DNA from: a virus
Reading direction: 5' to 3' (one strand)
Virus record (IMG/VR): IMGVR_UViG_3300008259_003680
Coordinates: 1 to 64,000 of that record
DNA length: 64,000 nucleotides
The notes beneath the pieces were generated by a model. The model did not search any database and was not told the DNA's origin. It worked only from the letters and a program-made list of their open reading frames with translations. A program made the position numbers and the translations under genes. Shown here one piece after another: positions 52,654-61,110 of the stretch (the first letter of the stretch is position 1; every line of letters begins with the position of its first letter).

Positions 52654-55600
52654 TTAAACCTGTTGTATAGAACTCAGCAAGGTTTGATCTGTTCTCATTG
52701 TCAGCACCATTACCAATAATTGCAAGTTGAGTGTCACCAGATACGTTAAATGTTCCTTGAACGTGTTGTGCTCTACCTGCTGCAATTGTTCCTTCACCTT
52801 CAGCATGCGAATAACTTCAGCGTGAGAATAATTTCCTAACGTTATTGTCGCTTGTCCTTCAGCGTGAGAATAATTTCCAGATGCCGTTGTTTGATAACCT
52901 TCAGCGTGAGAATATTGTCCAATTGCAGTTGTAGAACTACCTTCAGCGTGAGAATAATATCCGGCCGTTGTAGCAAATCCCTCAGCATGAGAACCTTCAC
53001 CAAGAGCCACTGTACTTCCACCTTCAGCGTGAGAAGCATTTCCTAAAGCAATTGTAGAATCACCTTCAGCGTGAGAAGTATTTCCCGATGTCGTTGTCGC
53101 GTTACCTTCGGCGTGAGAATAATTTCCAACAGAAGTTGTCTGAACACCTTCAGCGTGAGAACCAGCACCAATCGCATAACCTCCAGGTACGTCACCGGTT
53201 TGATCTCCACCTTCAGCGTGAGAACCAATTCCTTCAGCAATTGTTTTGTATCCTTCAGTATGAGAATAATATCCAGATGTCGTTGTTAATCTACCTTCAG
53301 CGTGAGAATAATATCCAGCTACCGTTGTTGATGAACCTTCAGCGTGAGAATAACTTCCAGATGCCGTTGTGTAATAACCTTCAGCGTGAGAATAACTTCC
53401 AGATGCCGTTGTCTGAAAACCTTCAGCGTGAGAACCACTTCCCAATGCCGTTGTCTGAACACCTTCAGCGTGAGAATAATCTCCCAATGCCGTTGTGTCA
53501 TTACCTTCAGCGTGAGAATAATTTCCAGATGCTATTGTTCCTTCACCTTCAGCGTGAGAACCAGCACCAATCGCCGTTGTGCCATAACCTTCAGCGTGAG
53601 ACATATCACCAACAGAAGTTGTTGTTCTACCTTCAGCGTGAGAACCAATACCAATTGCATAACCTCCAGCTATATCATTAACTTGATCTCCACCTTCAGC
53701 GTGTGAACCAATCCCTTCAGCTATTGTTTTATAACCTTCAGCGTGAGAATATAATCCAGATGCTGTTGTTAAATAACCTTCAGCGTGAGAACTTTGTCCA
53801 ATCGCCGTTGTTGATTGACCCTCAGCGTGAGAATAAGTTCCTGATGCCGTTGTATTACCACCTTCAGCGTGAGAATTATTTCCAGATGCCCTTGTGCCAT
53901 TACCTTCAGCGTGTGAATAATTTCCTAATGCCCTTGTTTTATATCCTTCAGTATGAGAATAATCTCCAGATGCTGTAGTTTCTCTACCTTCAGCGTGAGA
54001 ATAAGTTCCAGATGCCGTTGTTAAATAACCTTCAGCGTGAGAACCATTACCAACAGAAGTTGTTTGAATACCTTCAGCGTGAGAACCAACACCAATTGCA
54101 TAACCTCCAGCTAAATCATTAACTTTATCTCCACCTTCAGCGTGAGAGTTATCACCTTCAGCAATTGTTTTGTATCCTTCAGCGTGAGAATAAAATCCTG
54201 ATGCCGTTGTGTATCTACCTTCAGTGTGGGAAGCATATCCAGATGCCGTTGTTGTATCACCTTCGGCATGAGAATAATCTCCAGATGCAACGGTATTATA
54301 ACCTGACGCAGTTGAATTTGTTCCACTTGCCGTTGAACCAGTTGTTCCAAGAACTATTGAACCTTCAAATGTTCTGGTACCACCACTATTTGCTGCAACA
54401 ACTTGTTTTAACTCAATTTTGTTGTCACCATTTGTAATGATTGTAACACCATCAGGATCTGCCATTCCATCAATTTTCAAGTCAAGTGAATTCTCAGCAG
54501 ATTCTGCTCTTGAAGTTTCAGATGAAATTTTACTGTCTAAAGAACTATCAGCAGATTCTCTGTTAGAAACTTCACTAGATACTTTTGAATCTAAAGAACC
54601 TTCAGCACTTTCCGCTCTTGAAGTTTCAGTTGAAACTTTTGAGTCCAATGAACCTTCAGCAGATTCTGCTCTACTAACTTCTTGAGAAATTAAAGCTTCA
54701 AGTGAATCATCGCCAGACTCATTTTGAGAAATTCTAGCAGATAATGAATCTTCAGCACTTTCTGCTCTTGAAGTTTCTGTGGATACTTTACTGTCTAAAG
54801 AACTATCAGCAGATTCTCTGTTTGAAACCTCAGTAGAAATGTCAGAAGAAATTCTAGAATCCAAAGAACCTTCAGTAGATTCTGCTCTTGACGTTTCGTT
54901 AGAAACCTTCGCGTCCAATGAAGTTTCAGCTGAATCTCTTTTACTTTCTTCAGTTGAAATTCTGGACTCAAGTGAATCTTCAGTACTTTCCGCTCTACTT
55001 GTTTCGTTAGAAACTTTTGAATCCAAAGAACTATCAGCAGATTCTCTGTTTGAAGTTTCTGTAGAAACTTTTGAATCCAAAGAACCTTCAGCGGATTCCG
55101 CTCTACTAACTTCTTGAGAAATTAAAGCTTCCAATGAATCGTCACCAGATTCGTTTTGAGAAATTCTAGCAGATAATGAATCTTCAGCAGATTCTGCTCT
55201 TGAAGTCTCGTTAGAAACTTTTGAATCTAAAGAACTGTCAGCGGATGTTCTGTTACTTTCTTCTGTTGATACTCTAGAATCCAATGAACCTTCCACACTT
55301 TCTGCTCTTGACGTTTCGTTAGAAACTTTTGAATCCAATGAACCTTCAGCACTTTCCGCTCTTGATGTTTCTTCAGAAATTAAAGCTTCCAATGAATCAT
55401 CTCCTGATTCATTACTTGAAATTCTCGCAGATAATGAATCTTCAGCTGACTCAGCTCTTGAAGTTTCAGTTGAAACTTTTGCATCCAATGAATCGTCAGC
55501 AGATTCTCTTGCACTTTCTTCAACAGATACCCTGTCGGTTAATGAGCCTTCAGCCGATTCAGCTCTTGATACTTCAGACGATAAGTCTGCTTCAAGAGAA

Positions 55601-55872
55601 TCATTACCTGATACTCTGTTTGAGATTTCAGTTGAAATCTCGGATGAAATTTTGCTATCCAATGAACCTTCAGCTGATGTTGCTCTGGATGTTTCATTTG
55701 ATACTTTCGCATCCAATGAAGCATCACCAGACAATCTACCCGATTCTTCGTTAGATAATGTTGAACTTAACTCCGCGATATCCGTAATTGTTAAACCGGA
55801 TGGAGTTAAAATCGTTGCGTTCGTCAGCAATAAGTCGGACTGACGATTTAATACAATTTTAGTTACTGCCAT
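52654..55872 (-). CDS. Tail fibre with coiled-coil repeats and YadA-head-like SHAEG repeats, frameshifted near the end, 1072 aa
   Basis: Residues 1-25 form a lead with VLNRQSDLLLTNATIL. Residues about 30-480 consist of 18-residue coiled-coil-like units built on SLDSKVSNETSRAESAEG. Residues about 510-1013 consist of 34 left-handed beta-roll units of 14 aa with the core SHAEGxxTTASG, as in the head domains of trimeric autotransporter adhesins (YadA/Hep_Hag). The last 57 residues (VIRMLKVKEQLQQ...) do not continue the repeat and come from a frameshift at 52815-52818. It is a homotrimeric receptor-binding fibre candidate. A TATTTATA box is at 56021-56028, far upstream, and direct repeats lie at 55952-55985. 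Confidence 0.82.
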   Translation of the reverse strand: MAVTKIVLNRQSDLLLTNATILTPSGLTITDIAELSSTLSNEESGRLSGDASLDAKVSNETSRATSAEGSLDSKISSEISTEISNRVSGNDSLEADLSSEVSRAESAEGSLTDRVSVEESARESADDSLDAKVSTETSRAESAEDSLSARISSNESGDDSLEALISEETSRAESAEGSLDSKVSNETSRAESVEGSLDSRVSTEESNRTSADSSLDSKVSNETSRAESAEDSLSARISQNESGDDSLEALISQEVSRAESAEGSLDSKVSTETSNRESADSSLDSKVSNETSRAESTEDSLESRISTEESKRDSAETSLDAKVSNETSRAESTEGSLDSRISSDISTEVSNRESADSSLDSKVSTETSRAESAEDSLSARISQNESGDDSLEALISQEVSRAESAEGSLDSKVSTETSRAESAEGSLDSKVSSEVSNRESADSSLDSKISSETSRAESAENSLDLKIDGMADPDGVTIITNGDNKIELKQVVAANSGGTRTFEGSIVLGTTGSTASGTNSTASGYNTVASGDYSHAEGDTTTASGYASHTEGRYTTASGFYSHAEGYKTIAEGDNSHAEGGDKVNDLAGGYAIGVGSHAEGIQTTSVGNGSHAEGYLTTASGTYSHAEGRETTASGDYSHTEGYKTRALGNYSHAEGNGTRASGNNSHAEGGNTTASGTYSHAEGQSTTAIGQSSHAEGYLTTASGLYSHAEGYKTIAEGIGSHAEGGDQVNDIAGGYAIGIGSHAEGRTTTSVGDMSHAEGYGTTAIGAGSHAEGEGTIASGNYSHAEGNDTTALGDYSHAEGVQTTALGSGSHAEGFQTTASGSYSHAEGYYTTASGSYSHAEGSSTTVAGYYSHAEGRLTTTSGYYSHTEGYKTIAEGIGSHAEGGDQTGDVPGGYAIGAGSHAEGVQTTSVGNYSHAEGNATTTSGNTSHAEGDSTIALGNASHAEGGSTVALGEGSHAEGFATTAGYYSHAEGSSTTAIGQYSHAEGYQTTASGNYSHAEGQATITLGNYSHAEVIRMLKVKEQLQQVEHNTFKEHLTYLVTLNLQLLVMVLTMRTDQTLLSSIQQV
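52800..54370 (-). repeat. SHAEG tandem repeat array (about 42 bases per unit)
   Basis: Thirty-five near-identical 14-codon units (counting one beyond the frameshift), arranged in part as higher-order blocks. A block with YKTIAEG, GGD, GGYAIG and TTSVG recurs three times. Confidence 0.88.
52815..52818 (-). other. Frameshift junction in the fibre repeat array
   Basis: At this point the coding strand reads GCTGAAGTTATTCGC. A normal repeat would need about eight more codons between GAAGG and the GGAAGTTATTC of the next unit. Joining at the shared GAAG gives a loss of about 25 bases (or 25 plus whole repeats), which changes frame. Downstream the correct frame runs to 52322. Confidence 0.75.
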
Positions 55873-55951
55873 TTCTTATCTTTTTTTTAGAATGATAGTT
55901 TATTCTGTATCTCTTTATACAGCATGTTTTTCTGGATACGTATACGCATAC

Positions 55952-55985
55952 GGATATGTGATATGTGATATTGGATATGTGATAT
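55952..55985. repeat. 13-base direct repeat in the fibre gene leader
   Basis: GGATATGTGATAT occurs at 55952-55964 and 55973-55985, preceded by an ATACG/ATACG/ATACG stretch from 55936. It lies in the 175-base gap before the fibre gene. Confidence 0.6.
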
Positions 55986-56020
55986 AGATACTAGTTACCC
56001 GCATCCCTGCCGATACATTA

Positions 56021-56028
56021 TATAAATA
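56021..56028 (-). promoter_or_regulatory. Candidate late-promoter box TATTTATA for the tail fibre
   Basis: Sense-oriented box about 150 bases before the fibre ATG and inside the gap, upstream of the direct repeats. Confidence 0.3.
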
Positions 56029-56047
56029 TGCACTAACTTAGAAAAAG

Positions 56048-56284
56048 TTAAGAATTGTGAATAAAATTTTTAATATTTTTGATTGTGTTGGAAAATAACA
56101 ATGGATCAACCGTAGCATTTTCAGTATAATAGAGGTTTAAAGAACCAACAAATTCATCTGTTTTTTCAAAAGAAAAAATGAATCTATTTTTATGTTTTGA
56201 AGTTTTATATTTAAACCCTTGTAATTTTAAATAAGCAATTAAGTATAAATCAGATGTATCAAATGTTGTAGGTTCAGTTTCCAT
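56048..56284 (-). CDS. Hypothetical protein, 78 aa, between fibre genes
   Basis: No family was recognised. The protein starts METEPTTFDTSDLYLIAYLKLQGF and has a basic middle (KTSKHKNRFIFSFEKTDEF). The stretch Sxx LYLIAYLxxxG occurs in small proteins of unknown function in environmental phages. It lies between the fibre gene and a small structural gene, with a TATTTATA box at 56290-56297, five bases before its ATG. Confidence 0.7.
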   Translation of the reverse strand: METEPTTFDTSDLYLIAYLKLQGFKYKTSKHKNRFIFSFEKTDEFVGSLNLYYTENATVDPLLFSNTIKNIKNFIHNS

Positions 56285-56289
56285 TGTTT

Positions 56290-56297
56290 TATAAATA
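56290..56297 (-). promoter_or_regulatory. Candidate late-promoter box TATTTATA
   Basis: Sense-oriented box five bases before the ATG of the 78-aa gene. Confidence 0.4.
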
Positions 56298-56310
56298 GTT
56301 TAAATTTAAT

Positions 56311-56808
56311 TTAAGTCGTTCTATAAGAACATCTTAATTTCATATTTGGGTCAGGTGCCTCATTATAGGTTATAATATTGTTAATGATTGTATAATCTTC
56401 AGTAACCCCCTCGTCTTGTAACAATCCATTTAAGTATAAATGTTCAGACCCAGGTATTGGTATACTAGATAATATAAATGTAACATTTACCCCATCGGTT
56501 GAGCCAGAAGGTATTTCCTTATCAACAAAAGCTGTGTTTGAGAAATTAACCTGATCCCAATCAGCCAAGGTATAATTCCAGGAAGGTAAATTCTTTAATT
56601 TATAATAAATGGTACCGCCAGAAACACCAACAATCATTCCCGGTCTTCTTCGTTCTTCGGTTACATCATTTAAGTCTGTGATTGTGTCAACGTTTCGTAA
56701 TCCATCAATACCATACAAGGGATCTATTACCGCATAGGTATCCTCAGTGTCCATTGGGCTAATAAACCCTAATATTCCTACACCACCTTGTAAAGCAAAA
56801 TTACTCAT
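56311..56808 (-). CDS. Small structural protein related to the fibre C-terminus, 165 aa
   Basis: The N-terminal half has a compact strand-rich domain (LQGGVGILGFISPMD, DPLYGIDGLRNVDTI, KNLPSWNYTLADW). The C-terminal 60 residues carry the same domain as the fibre end at 52322-52651. Shared features are a TDGVNVTF/TNNVFEV-type strand, LNGLLQ and DYTI. It may be a fibre attachment or capping protein. It lies 14 bases after the 789-aa adhesin-like gene and before the fibre cluster, a place typical of host-recognition parts. Confidence 0.7.
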   Translation of the reverse strand: MSNFALQGGVGILGFISPMDTEDTYAVIDPLYGIDGLRNVDTITDLNDVTEERRRPGMIVGVSGGTIYYKLKNLPSWNYTLADWDQVNFSNTAFVDKEIPSGSTDGVNVTFILSSIPIPGSEHLYLNGLLQDEGVTEDYTIINNIITYNEAPDPNMKLRCSYRTT

Positions 56809-56822
56809 TTAATTATACTGAT

Positions 56823-59192
56823 TTAACTACATATCCACGTATCAACAAAGGTATGCGTTCTCACAAACGTGCGATATACATTATAAATAACACTATTACC
56901 ATAATTGTCAACAATTGTTACTGGTGAAAGTGTTTTAAATGGAATAATGAAACCTGTACAGGTAATATTATCATTTCGCACCTCAACTGGTTGGTTTATG
57001 TCTTGAGATACCAACATATATAGATAACCAAATACTGGAGGATAGTACAAGTAATTATTTTCAACGTTATCCACATCCAAAGTACTAAACGTTGATACGT
57101 CACCTGATGTGATTGTATTTCCAGAAAATTTACCATAGAATATAGTAATTCCAGACATTGGTTCTGGGGTTGTTGTCGGTGTTGGTGTCGGTACCGGTGT
57201 TTCAGTTGGTGTTGGTGTTGGTACTGGAGTTCCAGTCGGTGTTGGTGTTGGTAATGGTGTTTCGGTTGGACTAGGTGTCGGAGTAGGTGTTGGAGTAGGT
57301 GTTGGTACTGGTGGACTTAAACATTCAGGACACCAATAATCAAACAATGTAAATTTATCTTTTAATATTCTAAAATTGTGTTGAACTTGTGGAAACCCTA
57401 ATGGTTCGGTGTACATTCTAAACTGAGATATACCCCCCATAAAAGTTCCACCAAAATTTTGTTCTAGTAAAATGTCAGTTGATAATCCGCTTAATGTGGT
57501 TGCACTTAAAATATTATTTGGAAATAATTCCGGATCTTGTGTGTATGGACCGAATGGGTTTGAACAACCAGAAAAAATTAAATGGTCATGTAACCCTTGT
57601 GTACCACCACCAAATGAAATATTAAACGGTACACCGACCTGTTTTTCTTTTTCTGTATTTAATTCTCTTGGGATTATTTCTTCAAAATCCTCAATGACGT
57701 AAAACAAATAACCATTAACATAAATTTTTAAGGTACCCAATCTATATTTTAAATCATCGGTCCATTTTTTGTTTAAATTTATTTGGTAAACTTTTGGTTC
57801 TTTTGTGTCACCACTATGTGTTTGAGGAGGACCAATTAATTTATATGATTGACCATCAATTGATGACTGATAGGTTTCCTTTCTAATATCGCCAAGCCCA
57901 CCCAAATTTAATAAGTCACAATTTTCAATGTTTGTGTATCTTTCAAAAACACAACTCACATATACCCATTGCTCGGTGGTGGATGTAAAAGAACCATAAT
58001 TACATATTGAATAAATTGGCGGAGTACTATATTCTGTAATTGTATAACCAGTTTGATATGTAACACCCGTAGTTTCACAAGTTCCGGTTGTAACACAATC
58101 CCCAGTGAATTTTAAATATTTAATAGATATTCTCGGATTAAAAGGATCACCATCAAACCTCAACGACAAAGCGTTTGATAAAACATCCATTTTTGGGTCC
58201 GTTTCTGGTTTTGGTACTTGTTTTGTTTCATAACATCCACAATCACAAGAACCGTCGTGAACGGTTGTATAACCGGAATTTGGATAAACTTGGACACAAT
58301 TTGAATTTGTAACACCAGTATTTGAACAACCACACGTTTCAATACAAGTTAATTCTCCCGTATTTCTTGTGTAACCAGAATCTGATTTTGGTGTACCACT
58401 TGCTTGGTGATAATATTTGTTCTCGGCTCTTGTACCAAAAAAGAAAAAGGTTCCGGAGTTATCCGGATATATATCATTTAAGTATTGTTCCGTTGAATTA
58501 TCAATTGTAAATTCGTTTGTAATTCTTGGTTTTAGAACCATTTCGGCCGTCCACCCCTTATTTACACGTTCTGGAAATACTTCATAATCATATCCAAATA
58601 ACTTATAAAAACCTTGATAAAATCCACCATATAACTCTTGATAGTAACCAGTAGTTGCCCCAGTTTTTGATACAATATTATAAATGGTGTTTTTTGGTCT
58701 ACCAGAAAATACTTCATTTGGTAGTTGTGTATAACCGGTGATAGGTACCATTTTAAACCTACCATCCCTATAATGAGGATGAAATTTGTAGGTGTTGTCA
58801 ATCCCCTTTTTATAATAAAGGGTTTCACCACTCATTTTGGTATATAACCCATTATCCGTCCCAGTCAAACCAACATCACAAATTTCAGTGTACGCCGTAT
58901 AACAATCAAAATTTAAATTAAGTGGATTATAAAAGTTTTTTGAAACAAACGTATTTCCACTTAAATATTCACCAAAATTGATTGTTTGTTGTGTGGTAGT
59001 GGCACTATTTGAAAGGTCAATTAAGATTGGAAGTCTATTTCCGTCATTCAACCCAATTAAGTCATTTGAAAAAACAACTTCTCGGTCATAATTCAACTCA
59101 TCTGAGGCCAGAGTTAAGTCAAAATACTTTGGATATCTGAGTGTTAAACTATATGCTGGATAATAATAACCATTAATTTTTTGAGTCGGCAT
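56823..59192 (-). CDS. Adhesin-like structural protein with LamG-like and PT-linker regions, 789 aa
   Basis: The middle has a strand-rich LamG/concanavalin-like domain ([22 protein letters not shown] and [19 protein letters not shown]). Around residues 280-320 is a cysteine cluster (CIETCGC, then [11 protein letters not shown]), which may bind metal or form disulfides. A proline-threonine linker (about 625-680, repeated PTPTPT units) follows, and the C-terminal 110 residues form another strand-rich domain. It fits a baseplate or fibre protein that binds a surface glycan. A TATTTATT box at 59206-59213 lies 13 bases before the ATG. Confidence 0.75.
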   Translation of the reverse strand: MPTQKINGYYYPAYSLTLRYPKYFDLTLASDELNYDREVVFSNDLIGLNDGNRLPILIDLSNSATTTQQTINFGEYLSGNTFVSKNFYNPLNLNFDCYTAYTEICDVGLTGTDNGLYTKMSGETLYYKKGIDNTYKFHPHYRDGRFKMVPITGYTQLPNEVFSGRPKNTIYNIVSKTGATTGYYQELYGGFYQGFYKLFGYDYEVFPERVNKGWTAEMVLKPRITNEFTIDNSTEQYLNDIYPDNSGTFFFFGTRAENKYYHQASGTPKSDSGYTRNTGELTCIETCGCSNTGVTNSNCVQVYPNSGYTTVHDGSCDCGCYETKQVPKPETDPKMDVLSNALSLRFDGDPFNPRISIKYLKFTGDCVTTGTCETTGVTYQTGYTITEYSTPPIYSICNYGSFTSTTEQWVYVSCVFERYTNIENCDLLNLGGLGDIRKETYQSSIDGQSYKLIGPPQTHSGDTKEPKVYQINLNKKWTDDLKYRLGTLKIYVNGYLFYVIEDFEEIIPRELNTEKEKQVGVPFNISFGGGTQGLHDHLIFSGCSNPFGPYTQDPELFPNNILSATTLSGLSTDILLEQNFGGTFMGGISQFRMYTEPLGFPQVQHNFRILKDKFTLFDYWCPECLSPPVPTPTPTPTPTPSPTETPLPTPTPTGTPVPTPTPTETPVPTPTPTTTPEPMSGITIFYGKFSGNTITSGDVSTFSTLDVDNVENNYLYYPPVFGYLYMLVSQDINQPVEVRNDNITCTGFIIPFKTLSPVTIVDNYGNSVIYNVYRTFVRTHTFVDTWICS

Positions 59193-59205
59193 TCCCTTTT
59201 TTAAA

Positions 59206-59213
59206 AATAAATA
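59206..59213 (-). promoter_or_regulatory. Candidate late-promoter box TATTTATT
   Basis: Sense-oriented box 13 bases before the ATG of the 789-aa gene; a plus-strand box at 59226-59233 faces the other way. Confidence 0.42.
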
Positions 59214-59225
59214 CTTAATATATGA

Positions 59226-59233
59226 TATTTATA
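59226..59233 (+). promoter_or_regulatory. Candidate late-promoter box TATTTATA (divergent partner)
   Basis: Sense-oriented box 14 bases before the ATG of the 244-aa plus-strand gene, 12 bases from the minus-strand box at 59206-59213. Confidence 0.45.
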
Positions 59234-59247
59234 ATAAAATTAGCTCA

Positions 59248-59982
59248 ATGAATACATATAAATACTCAACAGAAGAAAGAGCACAAAGGGTTGCAAAAAC
59301 CCTAGGATGTAGCGGATTCCACTCTCATAATGAGGATGGGAAGAAAATTTATATGCCATGTAAAACCATGGAAATATTCAAAGAAAAAACAAAAAAGAAA
59401 AAAGAAGAAGAAGTAACTGAACTAGTTGACGTTGACGGAACTTGGTTAACATCCAATGTCGGAAGGCTTGATCCTGCTTCAACAGTTCAAGGTTCAACAA
59501 TTACAGATAAGATTGTCCCAATGAGTAGAAACCCAAGAGATCCGCTCCTTAGAGGTTGGTATGGGTATTATGGTGAAAGTGTTGTAAAAGAGGAAGATAT
59601 GGAAGATGCCTTTGGTTTTGAAGATACCAAATTTATGGACTATAAAGATACGGTAAAACATTATGAAAAAGAACTAGGTTTAGACAAGGAAGATGCTGTT
59701 GACCGAGCCAGACAACAAGGGAAGGGTGAGACATTAAAAAAGAAAGCACCCAAAAAAATTAAAAATTTAAAAAACTTTGTTGACCGACTTGTATTAAAGG
59801 AACTGGATGACGAAATTCACGAAGATATATTGGTTAACAAAAATAATGATAATGATATAAAATCAAAAATAAAAGATGTTAATCCATTGTTACTTAGAAA
59901 CATTAAGTCATTGAAGAAAATGGCAAAAGATAACGGAATTACAGTACAAGAATTGGTAAGGTTACTAAAAGATGAACAGTAA
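59248..59982 (+). CDS. Hypothetical protein with small Cys/His motif, 244 aa
   Basis: The N-terminal part carries GCSGFHSHNEDG and YMPCKTM, a Cys-x3-His-x-His...Cys motif that recurs at the start of other T4-like phage proteins and may bind metal. The middle is charged (DVDGTWLTS, GWYGYYGESVV), and the C-terminal 80 residues are helical and lysine-rich. It begins a plus-strand run of five small genes that could encode virion or core proteins. It overlaps the next gene by 11 bases. No catalytic motif was found. Confidence 0.72.
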   Translation: MNTYKYSTEERAQRVAKTLGCSGFHSHNEDGKKIYMPCKTMEIFKEKTKKKKEEEVTELVDVDGTWLTSNVGRLDPASTVQGSTITDKIVPMSRNPRDPLLRGWYGYYGESVVKEEDMEDAFGFEDTKFMDYKDTVKHYEKELGLDKEDAVDRARQQGKGETLKKKAPKKIKNLKNFVDRLVLKELDDEIHEDILVNKNNDNDIKSKIKDVNPLLLRNIKSLKKMAKDNGITVQELVRLLKDEQ

Positions 59983-60421
59983 ATTATACGACAATATTAT
60001 AATACTTCCGGAAACATTAATCAAACATCTTGAACAATGTTTTAATTCTGTTAATGGTGACACAAAAACTGAAGGTTATAACAGAAACCAAGAACTTAGA
60101 AAAACAAAACAAATAACTTATCAAAATTTAAAAAGAATTAAAAATTGGTTTGAAGCATTTAATGGAAGAAAGGAAGATGTTCCTTTTATATTGAATGGTG
60201 GTGATAGAATGTATCAGTGGGTTAATCACGCACTTAAACAAATGAGAGATAGTTTAAATACCGGAAAAAAAGTAAAAAAAGATACCGGAATGTTAAACCA
60301 ATATATTGATAACCATCAAAAAGATGGGACAGACATAGATAGTCAACATTCAAGAACTGTTGATAACCTAAAAGTTGAGAATGAAATAAAACGAATAAAT
60401 AAATTAATTAAATTGTTATAA
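59972..60421 (+). CDS. Hypothetical helical protein, 149 aa
   Basis: Function was not recognised. It is highly charged and helical, with IIILPETLIKHLEQCF at the start and a NRNQELRKTKQITYQNLKRI region. A motif HSRTVDNLKVENEIKR lies near the C-terminus. From memory, similar proteins precede small core genes in marine T4-like phages. It overlaps the 244-aa gene at its start by 11 bases, and the next gene follows after one base. Confidence 0.68.
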   Translation: MNSKLYDNIIILPETLIKHLEQCFNSVNGDTKTEGYNRNQELRKTKQITYQNLKRIKNWFEAFNGRKEDVPFILNGGDRMYQWVNHALKQMRDSLNTGKKVKKDTGMLNQYIDNHQKDGTDIDSQHSRTVDNLKVENEIKRINKLIKLL

Positions 60422-60422
60422 A

Positions 60423-60716
60423 ATGGCAACACAAAATGACAAACTTGATTTTTCGCAACCAGATAATGAATTATCAAGAATTGCTGAAGAACAAAGAAAA
60501 AGATTGTTTCCAAGAAACGATTATAATCCAGCCGATCAATATTCAACAGTTCACCCAGACGCAATAGCAAATGGTGATGTTTTGGGTAGAGGAACTGGTG
60601 GTGATTTGGACGTTTACAACACAAATGCCGGAACAAGTACCGACAAACAAGAAAGGAAAGAAGATCTAAAAATTAACAAATACTCAACAAACAACCCATA
60701 TTTTTTACCAAAATGA
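60423..60716 (+). CDS. Hypothetical protein, 97 aa
   Basis: This short, polar, Asp/Asn-rich protein has a RIAEEQRKRLFPRNDYN segment and a C-terminal NKYSTNNPYFLPK. It is probably disordered and of unknown role. It overlaps the following WYL-like gene by four bases (ATGA type), so the genes from 59248 to 61710 appear to form one transcript ending in a terminator. Confidence 0.68.
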   Translation: MATQNDKLDFSQPDNELSRIAEEQRKRLFPRNDYNPADQYSTVHPDAIANGDVLGRGTGGDLDVYNTNAGTSTDKQERKEDLKINKYSTNNPYFLPK

Positions 60717-61108
60717 AACTTTTAAACTCATTAAAAACTCTATTAAATGAAGCCGTTTCTAATAATGAAGTAAAAGATTCCATTAGAAAGAAAAAGGTCG
60801 TGAACATTTATTATGATGGAAAGGATAACGGTGGAAAGGGTTATAGGACAATTGAACCGGTTTGTTTGGGTGTTTCAAAAAAGGGAAAATTAGTTTTAAG
60901 AGCTTGGGAAAGAGAAGGTTCATCTTATAGTGCACAAAATGAAGGAAATATCTTACCAGGTTGGAGGTTATTTAGATTGGATAAAATATTTACATATACA
61001 CCGACCTTAGATAACTTTACAGAAGCTAGACCACTTTATAACCCAAATGGTGATAAATCAATGATAACGGTCTACTTAAACGCCAAATTTAATGATAATA
61101 TAGCTTAA
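60713..61108 (+). CDS. WYL-like domain protein with short N-terminal leader, 131 aa
   Basis: After a leader (MKLLNSLKTLLNEAV, 1-15) the sequence shows a WYL-type beta domain: VVNIYYDG, then GYRTIEPVCLGV, KLVLRAWEREG and GWRLFRLDKIF. WYL domains bind nucleic acids or ligands in bacterial regulators and defence proteins, and occur without an attached helix-turn-helix in some phages. The leader Leu-Leu-Asn-Glu before Ala resembles a prohead-protease cleavage motif ([I/L]-x-E), so delivery inside the capsid is possible. That point is inference. It lies between the 97-aa and 199-aa genes in one operon. Confidence 0.65.
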   Translation: MKLLNSLKTLLNEAVSNNEVKDSIRKKKVVNIYYDGKDNGGKGYRTIEPVCLGVSKKGKLVLRAWEREGSSYSAQNEGNILPGWRLFRLDKIFTYTPTLDNFTEARPLYNPNGDKSMITVYLNAKFNDNIA

Positions 61109-61110
61109 TT

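Noticed and set aside
52852-53978. Plus-strand open frames across the SHAEG array
   Set aside because: They are antisense shadows of the tandem fibre repeats, with no starts, box or recognisable product.
52800-54370. Array of near-identical 42-base units that could be taken for a CRISPR array
   Set aside because: The units are contiguous and in frame, encode SHAEG motifs and lack unique spacers, so this is a protein repeat.
54419-55843. Plus-strand open frames across the coiled-coil part of the fibre gene
   Set aside because: They mirror the periodic minus-strand code and have Ser/Leu-rich low-complexity translations.
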